64,000 nt of DNA from Mesorhizobium sp. M1E.F.Ca.ET.045.02.1.1 (lineage in GTDB: Bacteria > Pseudomonadota > Alphaproteobacteria > Rhizobiales > Rhizobiaceae), in assembly GCF_003952485.1 (NCBI RefSeq), contig NZ_CP034447.1:5160501-5224500 (forward strand), read 5' to 3'. Both the position numbers and the translations under genes were made by a program. Below are positions 44,075-54,661 of this stretch, piece after piece. Position 1 is the stretch's first letter. Each line of letters begins with the position of its first letter. The notes beneath the pieces are model-generated. The model was given only the letters and a program-made list of their open reading frames with translations, was not told where the DNA came from and did no database searches.

Positions 44075-44100
44075 TTTCCGGGCACCCTAGTGCCCGGAAA
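44075..44100. repeat. Perfect inverted repeat before the CBASS operon
   Basis: TTTCCGGGCAC and GTGCCCGGAAA are perfect 11-base arms around a 4-base CCTA centre, about 50 bases before the effector start. It is either an operator/promoter part or a terminator for something upstream. No T-run follows. Confidence 0.5.
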
Positions 44101-44305
44101 CATTCGTTTCAGTGTTCGCCCGACCTATTCAGGCCGGGTGAGCGGACTTCGTGTGTCGAATGAGCGATCTACCTTGACGTTGAGTGAGATTCAGTGACGC
44201 GTCAGGAGGAGGGGGGCGGTGCGTCGCGTAACGTCTTTCGCTCGTTGCACCGCAGCCGATGCATTTCTCTCACGATCCGTTGCTTCTTACCTTCTGACTT
44301 TATCA

Positions 44306-44327
44306 GGAGCGGCCGTCTGGCCGCTCC
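44306..44327. repeat. Perfect inverted repeat between nrdJ and CBASS
   Basis: GGAGCGGCC and GGCCGCTCC, nine-base arms around GTCT, in the gap between the nrdJ stop and the CBASS promoter. On the minus strand it lies 64 bases after nrdJ and may be its transcript-end hairpin, although no T-run follows. The remaining 44032-44390 gap shows no gene. Confidence 0.4.
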
Positions 44328-44390
44328 AAGTACAAAACATTGGCTTGTAGGTACAAAACTTTGAGTGTTGCACCATCTAGGTTTTAGATA

Positions 44391-47300
44391 TCAGCTGCAC
44401 CCGCTCGTCGAACCACACGTGTCGCACTTCTCGCAGGTGCCGTTCCGCACCATGGTGAAGTTGTGGCACTCGGAGCATTCGTTGCCAGTGTAGCCCTGGA
44501 GCAGCGACTGCTGGCGCCTTGTCGCGGCGAGCTTCTTTGCCTCGGCCGCTTCGTTGGCGGCGGCGTCGGTGAATAAAGCTTCGGCGCCGCCGGCGGCTTC
44601 GGCTTCCTGTTCCAGCATATCCTCGGCCAGTTCCCTGGCGCGCTCCTCATAGTCGCGCTTGTAGGCAAGCGCCTCGTCGCTCGCCGGCTTCAGCGCCAGC
44701 ACGTTGGAACCGGCGAAGGCGGTGGGCGCGGCGCGGGCAGGGGCCGTCGTCGGGGCGGAGCCGCCAAGCCCCTTGGGTTCGCTACCGATGCCCGACACCA
44801 GCTTCACCGGCGAGGCGCCGCGATAGAGGCCCTTGGAGAAGGGCGTCGCCTTGCCTTCGGTGATGCCGCGGCCAAGTGCGGTCTTGTCGAAGTCCGATTG
44901 GTCGACATGGGCGAGGTCGTGGCGGCCGAGATAGGAGACGGCAAGCTCGCGGAACACGTAGTCGAGGATCGACGTCGCGTTCTTGATCGCGTCGTTGCCC
45001 TGCACCATACCGGCCGGCTCGAACTTGGTGAAGGTGAAGGCCTCGACATATTCGTCGAGCGGCACGCCGTACTGCAGGCCGAGCGAGATCGCGATGGCGA
45101 AATTGTTCATCATCGCGCGGAAGGCGGCACCCTCCTTGTGCATGTCGATGAAGATCTCGCCCAGGCGGCCGTCGTCGAACTCGCCGGTGCGCAGATAGAC
45201 CTTGTGGCCGCCCACCACCGCCTTCTGGGTGTAGCCCTTGCGGCGGTTCGGCAGCTTCTCGCGGTCGCGGTAGAGGCGTTCCACCACGCGCTCGACGATC
45301 TTTTCCGTCACCTGCACGGCGCGCTGTGCGGCCGGGGCGGCGATGAACTGCTCGACCGCCTCGTCCTCGTCCTCGTCGTCATCGGCGAGCAGCGAGGCAT
45401 TGAGCGGCTGCGACAGCTTCGAGCCGTCGCGATAGAGCGCATTGGCCTTCAGCGCCAGCTTCCACGACAGCATGTAGGCGTTCTTGGCGTCCTCGACCGT
45501 CGCCTCGTTCGGCATGTTGATGGTCTTGGAGATCGCGCCCGAGATGAATGGCTGTGCCGCCGCCATCATCAGGATGTGGCTCTGGATCGACAGCGAGCGC
45601 TTGCCGATCTTGCCGCAGGGGCTGGCGCAGTCGAACACTGCGAGATGCCCGGCCTTGAGGAAGGGCGCGCCTTCCAGCGTCATGGCGCCGCAGACATGGA
45701 TGTTGGCGGCGTCGATGTCCTTCTTCGAGAAGCCGAGAGCCGGCAGCATCTCGAAGGAGACGTCCGAGAGCTGCTCGTCGGTGAAGCCAAGCGTCTCCTT
45801 CACCCAGTCGGCGCCCAGCGTCCACTGGTTGAACACGAACTTGATGTCGAAGGCCGACTTCAGCGCCGCATTCAGCGCGGCGATCTTCTCGTCGGTGAAG
45901 CCCTTGGCCTTCAGCGAGGGCGGGTTGATGCCCGGCGCCTGGTTGAGATTGCCGTGGCCGACGGCGTATGCCTCGATCTCGGCGATCTGGCTTTCGGAAT
46001 AGCCGAGCGTCCTCAGTGCCTCCGGCACGGCGCGGTTGATGATCTTGAAGTAGCCGCCGCCGGCGAGCTTCTTGAACTTCACCAGCGCGAAGTCGGGCTC
46101 GATGCCGGTGGTGTCGCAGTCCATGACCAGGCCGATCGTGCCGGTCGGCGCGATCACGGTCGCCTGCGCGTTGCGGTAGCCATGCTCCTCGCCGAGCTCG
46201 ATGGCGCGGTCCCAGGCGGCGCGGGCATGCTCGGCCAGCGCCTGCTGCTTCAGATCGGAGGCAACCAGCGGCACCGGATTGACGGCGAGCTTCTCGTAGC
46301 CGGCCTTGTCGCCGTAAGCGGCGCGGCGGTGGTTGCGCATGACGCGCAGCATGTTCTGGGCGTTGCGGTCATAATCCGGGAAGGCGCCGAGTTCGGAGGC
46401 CATCTCGGCCGAAGTGGAGTAGGCGACGCCGGTCATGATCGCGGTGAGCGCGGCGCAGATGGCGCGGCCCTCGTCGGAGTCATAGGGAATGCCCGAGGTC
46501 ATCAGCAGGCCGCCGATATTGGCGTAGCCGAGGCCGAGCGTGCGGTATTCATAGGAGAGCTTGGCGATCTCCTTCGACGGGAACTGCGCCATCATCACCG
46601 AGATTTCGAGCACGACGGTCCACAGCCGGACGGTGTGCTCGTAGGCAGCGATGTCGATCGTGCCGTCCTCTCTGCGGTAGGGCAGGAGGTTGATCGAGGC
46701 GAGGTTGCAGGCCGTGTCGTCGAGGAACATGTATTCCGAGCACGGGTTGGAGGCCCGGATCGCACCGGCGGACGCGCAGGTGTTCCAGTCGTTCATCGTC
46801 GTGTTGAAGTGCAGGCCGGGGTCGGCCGACGCCCAGGCGGCATAGCCGATCTTTTCCCAGAGGTCCTTGGCCTTCAGCGTCTTCAGCACCTTGCCGTCCT
46901 TGCGGGCGGTGAGCTGCCAGTCGCCATCGGCTTCGACGGCGCGCAGGAAGTTGTCCTTCAGCGACACCGAATTGTTGGAGTTCTGGCCGGAGACGGTGAG
47001 ATAGGCGTCGGAATCCCAGTCGGTGTCGTAGGTCTTGAACGACATCGAGGTGTAGCCCTGGCGGGCGAACTGGATGACGCGGTAGATGTAGTTCTCCGGC
47101 ACGGCGTCCTTCTTGGCCGCCTTGATCTCGCGCTTCAGCGCGGTGTTCAAAGCCGGGTCGAAGCAGTCGTCGTCATGGCCTTCGCAGTTGACGCAGGCCT
47201 TCATGATCGCTTCGAGGTGCTTCTTGACGATCTTCGAGCCGGTCACCAGCGAGGCGACCTTCTGCTCCTCATTGACCTTCCAGTCGATGAATTCCTCGAT

Positions 47301-48167
47301 ATCGGGATGATCGGCGTCGACGATCACCATCTTGGCCGCGCGGCGCGTCGTGCCGCCCGACTTGATGGCGCCGGCCGCGCGGTCGCCGATCTTGAGGAAG
47401 CTCATCAGGCCGGACGAGCGGCCGCCGCCGGACAGCTTTTCGCCTTCGCCGCGCAGCATCGAGAAGTTCGAGCCGGTGCCGGAACCGTATTTGAACAGGC
47501 GCGCCTCACGCACCCACAGGTCCATGATGCCGCCCTCGTTGACGAGGTCGTCCTGCACGCTCTGGATGAAGCAGGCATGCGGCTGCGGATGCTCGTAGGC
47601 GGACTTGGACTTGGTCAGCTTGCCGGTGAAGGGGTCGACATAGAAGTGGCCCTGGCTCGGACCGTCGATGCCATAGGCCCAGTGCAGGCCGGTGTTGAAC
47701 CATTGCGGCGAGTTCGGCGCAACGCGCTGGGTGGCGAGCATATAGGCGAGCTCGTCGCGGAAGGCGCGCGCGTCTTCTTCCGATTTGAAGTAGCCGCCCT
47801 TCCATCCCCAGTAGGTCCAGGTGCCGGAGAGACGGTCGAAGACCTGGCGGGCGTCGGTTTCCGAACCATAGCGCTCAGCCTCGGGCAGCTTGGCGAGTTC
47901 GGCCTCGTCGGCAACCGAGCGCCACAGGAAGGAGGGGACGTCGTTCTCCTCGACCTTTTTCAGGCGCGCCGGCACGCCGGCCTTGCGGAAATATTTTTGG
48001 GCCAGGATGTCGGCCGCGACCTGGCTGAATTGGGCCGGCACATCGATGTTATCCAGGCGGAACACCACAGAGCCGTCGGGATTCTTGATCTCCGACAGGG
48101 CCTTGCGGAATTCGATCTCCGCATAGGCTGACTGGTCTGGCTTGGTGAAGCGACGCTCGATGCGCAT
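44391..48167 (-). CDS. nrdJ: Cobalamin-dependent ribonucleotide reductase NrdJ (class II)
   Basis: A 1258-residue enzyme of rhizobial length. It carries [40 protein letters not shown] and [19 protein letters not shown], the class II active-site landmarks, and a C-terminal zinc/redox tail ([20 protein letters not shown]). It reduces ribonucleotides to deoxyribonucleotides with adenosylcobalamin, with no need of oxygen, and so suits micro-oxic growth. The start has a 240-base leader with NrdR boxes upstream. A long open frame on the opposite strand mirrors its codons and is not a gene. Confidence 0.95.
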   Translation of the reverse strand: MRIERRFTKPDQSAYAEIEFRKALSEIKNPDGSVVFRLDNIDVPAQFSQVAADILAQKYFRKAGVPARLKKVEENDVPSFLWRSVADEAELAKLPEAERYGSETDARQVFDRLSGTWTYWGWKGGYFKSEEDARAFRDELAYMLATQRVAPNSPQWFNTGLHWAYGIDGPSQGHFYVDPFTGKLTKSKSAYEHPQPHACFIQSVQDDLVNEGGIMDLWVREARLFKYGSGTGSNFSMLRGEGEKLSGGGRSSGLMSFLKIGDRAAGAIKSGGTTRRAAKMVIVDADHPDIEEFIDWKVNEEQKVASLVTGSKIVKKHLEAIMKACVNCEGHDDDCFDPALNTALKREIKAAKKDAVPENYIYRVIQFARQGYTSMSFKTYDTDWDSDAYLTVSGQNSNNSVSLKDNFLRAVEADGDWQLTARKDGKVLKTLKAKDLWEKIGYAAWASADPGLHFNTTMNDWNTCASAGAIRASNPCSEYMFLDDTACNLASINLLPYRREDGTIDIAAYEHTVRLWTVVLEISVMMAQFPSKEIAKLSYEYRTLGLGYANIGGLLMTSGIPYDSDEGRAICAALTAIMTGVAYSTSAEMASELGAFPDYDRNAQNMLRVMRNHRRAAYGDKAGYEKLAVNPVPLVASDLKQQALAEHARAAWDRAIELGEEHGYRNAQATVIAPTGTIGLVMDCDTTGIEPDFALVKFKKLAGGGYFKIINRAVPEALRTLGYSESQIAEIEAYAVGHGNLNQAPGINPPSLKAKGFTDEKIAALNAALKSAFDIKFVFNQWTLGADWVKETLGFTDEQLSDVSFEMLPALGFSKKDIDAANIHVCGAMTLEGAPFLKAGHLAVFDCASPCGKIGKRSLSIQSHILMMAAAQPFISGAISKTINMPNEATVEDAKNAYMLSWKLALKANALYRDGSKLSQPLNASLLADDDEDEDEAVEQFIAAPAAQRAVQVTEKIVERVVERLYRDREKLPNRRKGYTQKAVVGGHKVYLRTGEFDDGRLGEIFIDMHKEGAAFRAMMNNFAIAISLGLQYGVPLDEYVEAFTFTKFEPAGMVQGNDAIKNATSILDYVFRELAVSYLGRHDLAHVDQSDFDKTALGRGITEGKATPFSKGLYRGASPVKLVSGIGSEPKGLGGSAPTTAPARAAPTAFAGSNVLALKPASDEALAYKRDYEERARELAEDMLEQEAEAAGGAEALFTDAAANEAAEAKKLAATRRQQSLLQGYTGNECSECHNFTMVRNGTCEKCDTCGSTSGCS

Positions 48168-48402
48168 TGGTCCGGTCCCTTTTGTCTATATATAGCGCTT
48201 TTCCCCAGGGTTTTCTGCCCTCAAGGCGAAAAGCGCAGTCCGCCGTTTGCCGGCATCGCGGGCGACGCCGGCACTCTCCTCGTCGCAGGTGCCGGCTTGC
48301 AGACAGCATAACGCCTTGCCAGGTGTTCGCCTGGGCTGCAGACCGACCCCCGCGGGTCCCTAAACTGAAACTTTTGTCGATTCCCTCGTTCGAGGGAGGT
48401 TC

Positions 48403-48447
48403 ACACTATCTAGGGTCGAGCCTGCCTGCAAACACTAAATATAGTGT
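48403..48447. promoter_or_regulatory. NrdR boxes upstream of nrdJ
   Basis: ACACTAAATATAGTGT (48432-48447) fits the NrdR box ACACWATATATWGTGT apart from one central base, and a degenerate second one (ACACTATCTAGGGTCG) starts at 48403, 29 bases away, close to the usual spacing of about three helix turns. NrdR represses ribonucleotide reductase genes when nucleotides are plentiful. The rest of 48168-48971 holds the nrdJ leader and the ABC operon promoter but no gene. Confidence 0.7.
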
Positions 48448-48971
48448 TAACAGATCATTTTTTCCAGGCCGACAATTCTCCCTTTCGCCCACCCAAGCCC
48501 CAACATTCCCAACGCTTCCGCCGGCCTCGTGAACAGGCGGAAATGCGGGCAAAACGCACAAAATCCGGGAAAAAAGACCGGCCTCTGAACACTCCGGTCA
48601 CGCCCGCAACAGGAGCGCATGGCCTATAAAGAGCGACTCGTTTGGAACCGTCAAGGATTCGTTTTTGTAGGTTTTGTGACCCCAATATGTTGTGTGTCAC
48701 ATATGTGGATAACGGGGACAGAAAACCGTCGGCGCGGAATTCGCCTTGGCTTGGTTGAAAGCCGCTCCGCGCCTCGGATCGTGACTGTTTCCGAGCACCC
48801 GGAAAAGGCGAACATCTCATTGTGCCTCGGTCCGCCGAGAGCTCGATCCGTGTTTCGGCGCGCGCCGCTCCAGATACCAAAAGAGCTTGACGCATCGGTA
48901 TCCCAATGCACTTATTAGTCCGTAACTAAGATATAAATTCCATAAATATGGAATATAAGAAGGGAACCAAG

Positions 48972-50510
48972 ATGAAGCGCTTCGTGAAAATTGCGGCTTC
49001 GCTGGCGGCGCTTGTGCTTTCGGCAACGGGCACAGCGTGGGCAGAGCCGGCCAAAGGCGGTGTTATCGACGTGGCCACGATCGGCGAGCCGCCGACACTC
49101 GATCCGATGGCGTCCACGGCCGACCTCGTCGGCATCGTCACCCAGCACATCTACGAGACGCTTTACACCTTCGATAAGGACTGGGGCATCACCCCGCTTC
49201 TCGCCGCCGACATGCCGCAGATTTCGCCCGATGGCCTCGTCTACGCGATCAAGCTGAGGACCGGCGTGAAGTTCCATGACGGCAGCGACATGAATTCCGC
49301 CGACGTCGTGGCATCGTTGCAGCGCTGGATGAAGATCGCCACCCGCGGCAAGCAGGCCGCCGAGGTGATCGCTTCGGTCGAGCCGGTCGACGACGACACG
49401 GTCAAGATCACTCTCAAGAAGCCCTTCGCGCCGCTGCTCGCGCTTTTGTCGCTGAACAATGCCGCGGCCATCATCATTCCTTCCGAGAATGCCAAGCAGG
49501 ATCCGCTGACCAGCTTCGTCGGCACCGGTCCCTATATGCTGAAGGACCGCAAGCCCGATCAGTTCATCCAGCTTGCCCGTTTCGACGGCTATAAATCGCG
49601 CGACGGCGAGCCGAACGGCTATGGCGGCGCCAGAAAACAGTATCTCGACGAAATCCGTTTCGTGCCGGTTCCCGACGCCAACACCCGCGTGGAAGGAGCG
49701 GTCGCCGGCCAGTTCGCCTACGTCGATTCGCTTCCCGTGGAATCCTTCGACAAGGTCTCCGGCGGCAAGACCGCGCCGGTCATGCTGAAACCGTTCGGCT
49801 GGCCGGTTTTCGTGCTGAATACCAAACATGGGCCGAACAGCGACATCCGCATCCGCAAGGCGATCCAGGCAGCGCTTGCGCCCAACGACATGCTGCTCGC
49901 CGCCTTCGGCTCCAAGGATTTCTTCGCCGCCGACGGCGCGCTCTATCCGGAAGGCTATGCCTGGCATACCGATGCCGGGACCGAAGCCTACAAACCCGAC
50001 GGCGACACCGAAGCCGCGGCAACCCTGCTGAAGGAAGCCGGCTATGACGGCAAGCCGCTGCGCATCCTCACCAGCCGCCAGTACGAGTTCCACTACAAGA
50101 TGGCGCAGGTCGCGGCGGAATATCTCAAGGCCGCCGGCTTCCAGGTCCAGCTCGACGTCGTCGAGTGGGCGACGCTGACCAAGAACCGCACCGATCCGGC
50201 GCTTTGGGACATCTACATCACCCACAGCCCGTTCCTGCCCGAGCCGTCGCTGACCGGCATCATGTCGGACTCTTCGCCCGGATGGTGGGTCTCGGACCGC
50301 AAGCACAAGGTGCTCGACGCCTTCAATGCCGAGCCCGATCCAGCCAAGCGCGTCCAACTGTTCGCGGATGTCCAGAAGGCGGTGCTCGACGAGGTTCCGG
50401 CGGTCAAGATCGGCGACTTCAACGCCTTGGCCGCCCAGGCGCCGACGCTCAAGGGCGTGACGCCGGCGCCATGGCCGTATTTCTGGAACGCCTATCTCGA
50501 AGGCAAGTAG
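48972..50510 (+). CDS. Peptide-type ABC transporter substrate-binding protein
   Basis: A 512-residue periplasmic SBP5-family protein. Signal peptide: MKRFVKIAASLAALVLSATG with cleavage near AWAEP. Then GGVIDVATIGEPPTLDPM, the family N-terminal signature, and YTFDKDWGITPLLAADMP. It would capture peptides or related solutes and give them to the permease genes downstream. ATG 48972 has AAGGGAA ahead; an upstream ATG at 48948 has no site. It is first in an operon with two permeases, an amidohydrolase and two ATPases, an arrangement that points to a modified amino acid or peptide as substrate. Confidence 0.9.
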   Translation: MKRFVKIAASLAALVLSATGTAWAEPAKGGVIDVATIGEPPTLDPMASTADLVGIVTQHIYETLYTFDKDWGITPLLAADMPQISPDGLVYAIKLRTGVKFHDGSDMNSADVVASLQRWMKIATRGKQAAEVIASVEPVDDDTVKITLKKPFAPLLALLSLNNAAAIIIPSENAKQDPLTSFVGTGPYMLKDRKPDQFIQLARFDGYKSRDGEPNGYGGARKQYLDEIRFVPVPDANTRVEGAVAGQFAYVDSLPVESFDKVSGGKTAPVMLKPFGWPVFVLNTKHGPNSDIRIRKAIQAALAPNDMLLAAFGSKDFFAADGALYPEGYAWHTDAGTEAYKPDGDTEAAATLLKEAGYDGKPLRILTSRQYEFHYKMAQVAAEYLKAAGFQVQLDVVEWATLTKNRTDPALWDIYITHSPFLPEPSLTGIMSDSSPGWWVSDRKHKVLDAFNAEPDPAKRVQLFADVQKAVLDEVPAVKIGDFNALAAQAPTLKGVTPAPWPYFWNAYLEGK

Positions 50511-50552
50511 GTTCCTCCCGCCTGTCCCCTGCGCAACCGGGGCAGGCAAACA

Positions 50553-50580
50553 GGGTGCCGGCCGTTCTCGGTCGGCACCC
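50553..50580 (+). terminator. Intercistronic hairpin after the substrate-binding gene
   Basis: GGGTGCCGGCC and GGTCGGCACCC form an 11-base stem (with one G-U pair) around a short loop. A second stem lies at 50521-50546. No T-run follows. It probably protects the highly expressed first gene's message and reduces read-through, as in many ABC operons. Confidence 0.5.
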
Positions 50581-50620
50581 GAGAACATTCGATAGATCAC
50601 CGAAGACAGGCTGACCGCCG

Positions 50621-51562
50621 ATGCTGCGCTCGATCCTCAACAGGCTTCTCGGCATGATCGTCGTGATGGCGCTGGTCGTCACCATCGTCTTTATCATCGT
50701 GCGGGTGACGCCCGGCGATCCGGCCGCCGTGATGCTCGGCCCGGATGCTTCCGCCGCCGATATCGCCGCGCTGCGCTCCAGGCTCGGCCTCGATGGCTCG
50801 ATCCCGGAGCAATTCGGGCGTTACGTCCTCGGTCTCGTCCAGGGCGATTTCGGCCAGTCGATCTTCCTCAACGAGCCGGTCACGACGGCGCTCGCCCAGC
50901 GCGCCGAGCCGACCTTCTTCCTCACGGTGTTCTCGCTGCTGATCGCAACGCTGATCGCCTTGCCTGTCGGCATCCTGGCCGCCTACAAGCGCGGCTCGAT
51001 CTTCGACCAGGCGACGACGGCCGTCGCCATGTTCGCGGCCAGCGTGCCGAGCTTCTGGCTGGGCCTATTGTTCATCCAGTTCTTCGCCGTCAGGCTCGGC
51101 TGGTTCGACACGTCCGGCTATGGCGGGCCGGGCGCATCCTTCGCCGTCAGGCTGAACCATCTCGCGCTGCCGGCGCTGGCGCTCGGCCTCGTCAGCTCGG
51201 CGCTGATCACGCGCTTCACCCGCGCCTCGATGCTCGACGTGCTCAACGACGACTATGTGCGCACCGCGCGTTCGAAAGGCATGAGCGAATGGCGCGTGGT
51301 GCTGAAGCACGCCTTCAGGAACGCGCTGATCCCGATCATCACGGTCATCGGGCTTACCGCCGCGCTGCTGATCTCAGGGGCCGTGGTCACCGAAACGGTG
51401 TTCGGCCTGCCGGGTGTCGGCAGCCTGGTCGTGTCGGCGGTGCTGCGGCGCGACTATCCGGTCATCCAGAGCGCGCTGCTGGTCATTGCCGGCCTCTACG
51501 TGCTGGTCAATTTCGCAATCGACATGCTCTACCTCGTCGTCGACCCAAGGGTTCGCTACTGA
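50621..51562 (+). CDS. ABC transporter permease, DppB type
   Basis: A 313-residue permease of the DppB/OppB family with about six helices. It begins MLRSILNRLLGMIVVMALVV and has FGQSIFLNEPV, PSFWLGLLFIQFFAVRLGWF, and the EAA loop RTARSKGMSEWRVVLKHAFRNA that contacts the ATPase. It forms half of the membrane channel for the solute bound by the protein encoded upstream. Its stop overlaps the next ATG (TGATG). Confidence 0.92.
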   Translation: MLRSILNRLLGMIVVMALVVTIVFIIVRVTPGDPAAVMLGPDASAADIAALRSRLGLDGSIPEQFGRYVLGLVQGDFGQSIFLNEPVTTALAQRAEPTFFLTVFSLLIATLIALPVGILAAYKRGSIFDQATTAVAMFAASVPSFWLGLLFIQFFAVRLGWFDTSGYGGPGASFAVRLNHLALPALALGLVSSALITRFTRASMLDVLNDDYVRTARSKGMSEWRVVLKHAFRNALIPIITVIGLTAALLISGAVVTETVFGLPGVGSLVVSAVLRRDYPVIQSALLVIAGLYVLVNFAIDMLYLVVDPRVRY

Positions 51563-52425
51563 TGGCCGCGATCTCCGTCCCGCTCCATTCCGAACCCAAC
51601 ATCCTGTCGCGGCTGATAGGCCGACCGACATCGGCCGTCGGCCTGACCGTGCTGGTCATCATCGTGCTCGCCGCAATCCTGGCGCCCGTCATCGCGCCCT
51701 ATGCGCCGTCGAAACTCTCGATCGCCAGCCGGCTGCATCCGCCAAGCCTCGATCATCTGTTCGGTACCGACGATCTCGGCCGCGACGTGTTCACGCGCAT
51801 GCTCTATGCCGCGCGTACCTCGCTCAGCGTCGGCTTCGCCGTGGTCATCCTCTCATCGATCATCGGCACGATTCTCGGGCTGACGGCGGGCTACTTCAAA
51901 CGCCTCGACACACCGGTGTCGCGGCTGATCGATGCCATGATGGCGTTCCCGGATATCCTGCTGGCGATTGCATTGGTCGCCGCACTCGGCGCGACCGCGA
52001 CCAATGTCGTGGTGGCGCTCGGCGTGGTCTATGCGCCCAGGATCGCCCGGGTCGTGCGGGCCTCGACGCTGGTCATCCGCGAACTGCCTTATGTGGAGGC
52101 GGCGCGGGCGCTTGGCGTGCCGACGCCGATCATCCTGATCCGCCACGTGCTGCGCAACGTCACCTCGCCGCTCCTGGTGCAGGGCACCTTCATCTTCGCC
52201 AACGCCATCCTGGCGGAGGCCGGCCTGTCCTTCCTCGGCGTCGGCATTTCGCCCGACATTCCAACCTGGGGCACGATGATCGCCACCGGCCGCCAATACA
52301 TGGACCAGGCACCCTGGGTGATGATGTTTCCCGGTGCGGCAATCGTCGTGACGGTGCTGTCGCTGCAGCTCCTCGGCGACGGGCTGCGCGATCTTCTCGA
52401 TCCACGTCTCGCCAAGGATATCTGA
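51562..52425 (+). CDS. ABC transporter permease, DppC type
   Basis: A 287-residue permease of the DppC/OppC family. It has HPPSLDHLFGTDDLGRDVFT, the family hallmark, and the EAA loop YVEAARALGVPTPIILIRHV. With the DppB-type partner it forms the membrane channel. The start at 51562 overlaps the upstream stop, and its stop overlaps the amidohydrolase start, so the whole set is translated in series. Confidence 0.93.
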   Translation: MAAISVPLHSEPNILSRLIGRPTSAVGLTVLVIIVLAAILAPVIAPYAPSKLSIASRLHPPSLDHLFGTDDLGRDVFTRMLYAARTSLSVGFAVVILSSIIGTILGLTAGYFKRLDTPVSRLIDAMMAFPDILLAIALVAALGATATNVVVALGVVYAPRIARVVRASTLVIRELPYVEAARALGVPTPIILIRHVLRNVTSPLLVQGTFIFANAILAEAGLSFLGVGISPDIPTWGTMIATGRQYMDQAPWVMMFPGAAIVVTVLSLQLLGDGLRDLLDPRLAKDI

Positions 52426-53645
52426 TGTTTGCCAATCGCTTCCCCAAGGCCGAGCGACCGCTGCTGATCAGGAGCGCCAGACCTGTCGGGTTCGGCGACG
52501 GCGTCGGTCAGCCGATCGATGTCATGATCGACGAGCAGGGCCGTATCGCCGAGACCTCATCGGCAATCGCCGCCGGTGATCGCATCGAGGTCGTCGACGC
52601 CAAGGGCGCGTTCCTGTCGCCGGGCTGGACTGACCTGCATGTCCATGTCTGGTATGGCGGCACCGACATTTCGCTGCGCCCCGGGCAATGCGGCGCGACG
52701 CGCGGCGTCACCACGATGGTCGACGCCGGCTCCGCCGGCGAGGCGAATTTCCACGGCTTTCGCGAGTTCATCATCGAGCCGGCAAGAGAGAACGTCTACG
52801 CCTTCCTGAACATCGGCTCGATCGGTCTTGTCGCCTGCAACCGCGTCAGCGAGCTGATCGACATGCGCTCGATCGATTTCGACCGGACCATCGCCACGGT
52901 CGAGGCCAACCGCGATGTCATCGTCGGGCTGAAAGTCCGCGCCAGCCATGTCATCACCGGGGCCTGGGACCTGACGCCGGTGCGGCTCGCCAAGAAGCTC
53001 GGCCGCATCCTGAAACTGCCGATCATGGTGCATGTTGGCGAGCCGCCGCCGCTCTACGACGACGTGCTCGGCCTCTTGAGCGAGGGGGACATCGTCACCC
53101 ACTGCTTCAACGGCAAGGCCGGCGGCTCGATCATCGAGGACGACGACCTCTACCGGCTTGCCGAGCAGGCGGCGGCGCGCGGTATCGTGCTCGACGTCGG
53201 CCACGGCGGCGCGTCCTTCTCCTTCGACGTCGCCAAGGCCGCGCTTGAACGCGGCCTGCCGCCGGCGACGATCTCGACCGATCTCCACAATCGATCGCTC
53301 GACGGCTCGGTCTGGGACATGGCCACGACCATGTCCAAGCTGTTGTCGCTCGGCATGAAATTCGAGGACGTGGTGGCGGCCTCGACCACGACGCCACGCC
53401 GCGCCATCCGCCTGCCGACCGAAAGGCTGCTGGAGAAAGGCAAGCCGGCGGAGTTCACGCTGTTCGACGTCGTCGACGCCGATCTCACGGTGCGCGATTC
53501 ACAAGGCGCGTCGAGCACATTGCATCGGCTGTTCGAGCCGCGCCATGCCATCCTCGGCGCTGAGGCCGTGGCCGCGCATCGCCACGTGCCGGCGGAAGGC
53601 GAGGGCAGTTCGCACGCCTGTCCGCATTGCGGGTGGAAGTCATGA
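52425..53645 (+). CDS. Amidohydrolase-family metallohydrolase within the ABC operon
   Basis: A 406-residue amidohydrolase. The metal site begins [15 protein letters not shown], the Lys bridge region is [11 protein letters not shown], further His are in MVHVGEPPP and [10 protein letters not shown], and the late Asp is in [11 protein letters not shown]. The family removes acyl or cyclic groups from amino-acid-like substrates (as deacetylases or dihydroorotase-like enzymes). The C-terminus ends in an extra [10 protein letters not shown], a possible zinc pair. Its place between transporter genes, with stop-start overlaps on both sides, suggests it processes the imported solute in the cytosol. Exact substrate unknown. 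Confidence 0.82.
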   Translation: MFANRFPKAERPLLIRSARPVGFGDGVGQPIDVMIDEQGRIAETSSAIAAGDRIEVVDAKGAFLSPGWTDLHVHVWYGGTDISLRPGQCGATRGVTTMVDAGSAGEANFHGFREFIIEPARENVYAFLNIGSIGLVACNRVSELIDMRSIDFDRTIATVEANRDVIVGLKVRASHVITGAWDLTPVRLAKKLGRILKLPIMVHVGEPPPLYDDVLGLLSEGDIVTHCFNGKAGGSIIEDDDLYRLAEQAAARGIVLDVGHGGASFSFDVAKAALERGLPPATISTDLHNRSLDGSVWDMATTMSKLLSLGMKFEDVVAASTTTPRRAIRLPTERLLEKGKPAEFTLFDVVDADLTVRDSQGASSTLHRLFEPRHAILGAEAVAAHRHVPAEGEGSSHACPHCGWKS

Positions 53646-54661
53646 GCGGGCCTTTAGCCAGCGACGTCATCCTTTCGGTCCGCGATCTCAAGACCTGGTT
53701 CGTGACGCGCCGGGTGACGGCGAAGGCGGTCGATGGCGTGACCTTCGATCTCAAGCGGGGCAGGACGCTCGCGGTGGTCGGCGAATCCGGCTCCGGCAAG
53801 TCCGTTACCAGCCTCTCCATCATGGGGCTTTTGTCGCGGCCTGGAGCGATCGCCGGCGGCAGCATCCTGTTTCGCGACCGGCAGGAGCGCGTCCACGATC
53901 TCGCCGGCTTCAGCCAGCGGCAGTTCCGCAAACTGCGCGGCAGCGAAATCGCGATGATCTTCCAGGAACCGATGACCAGCCTCAATCCGCTGTTCACGGT
54001 CGGCGACCAGATCGGCGAAATGATCGCGCTGCATGAGCCCGTCGATCGCCGTGAGGCGCGCAGGCGCGCTTTAGCCATGCTGAAGCATGTCGAGATCCCG
54101 GATGCGGAATCGCGCTTGGACGACTATCCGCACCAGATGTCGGGGGGCATGCGGCAGCGGGTGATGATCGCCATGGCGCTGTCCTGCAGCCCGTCGCTCT
54201 TGATCGCCGATGAGCCGACGACGGCGCTCGACGTCACCATCCAGGCGCAGATCCTCGATCTGTTGCGCCGGCTTCAGGCCGAGATGGGCATGTCGATCCT
54301 GTTCATCACCCACAATCTCGGCGTCGTGGCCGAAATCGCCCATGATGTCGTCGTCATGTATGGCGGCCGCGTCGTCGAGCAGGCGCCAGTCAATGATCTC
54401 TTCGCGCATCAGCGTCACCCCTACACCAGGGGCCTGCTCGCCTGCACGCCGAACGCCGCCCGCGACATCGACGCCGCCGGGCAGCGCCGCGCGCTGCATT
54501 CGATCCCGGGCAGCGTGCCGCCGATCACCAACCTGCCGCCTGGCTGCGCCTTCGAGCCGCGTTGCGATTTCGCCATCACGCCTTGCAGGGCCGCGCCGCC
54601 GCCGTTGGTGCCGGCCGGCCCGCATGGCGCGTCCCGCTGCATCCGGAGCGCCGAGCTATGA
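53642..54661 (+). CDS. ABC transporter ATPase, DppD/OppD type
   Basis: A 339-residue ATPase. Walker A is [10 protein letters not shown]-loop [11 protein letters not shown], signature [15 protein letters not shown], Walker [13 protein letters not shown], and the C-terminal oligopeptide domain has [14 protein letters not shown] with Cys residues that can bind an Fe-S cluster in this family. It powers import together with the next gene. The start overlaps the amidohydrolase stop by four bases (ATGA). Confidence 0.94.
   Translation: MSGPLASDVILSVRDLKTWFVTRRVTAKAVDGVTFDLKRGRTLAVVGESGSGKSVTSLSIMGLLSRPGAIAGGSILFRDRQERVHDLAGFSQRQFRKLRGSEIAMIFQEPMTSLNPLFTVGDQIGEMIALHEPVDRREARRRALAMLKHVEIPDAESRLDDYPHQMSGGMRQRVMIAMALSCSPSLLIADEPTTALDVTIQAQILDLLRRLQAEMGMSILFITHNLGVVAEIAHDVVVMYGGRVVEQAPVNDLFAHQRHPYTRGLLACTPNAARDIDAAGQRRALHSIPGSVPPITNLPPGCAFEPRCDFAITPCRAAPPPLVPAGPHGASRCIRSAEL

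Noticed and set aside
44898..48131. A 1077-codon open frame antisense to nrdJ
   Set aside because: It mirrors the codons of a conserved gene in high-G+C DNA, is full of Val, Ala, Asp, Arg and Gly runs and shows no motif or ribosome site.
48168..48400. A cobalamin riboswitch in the nrdJ leader
   Set aside because: Neither the B12-box core nor the expected conserved loops were found by eye. A model search would be decisive.
48704..48712. A perfect DnaA-box sequence (TTATCCACA on the minus strand)
   Set aside because: It is a single copy with no cluster or AT-rich unwinding element, so an origin is not supported.
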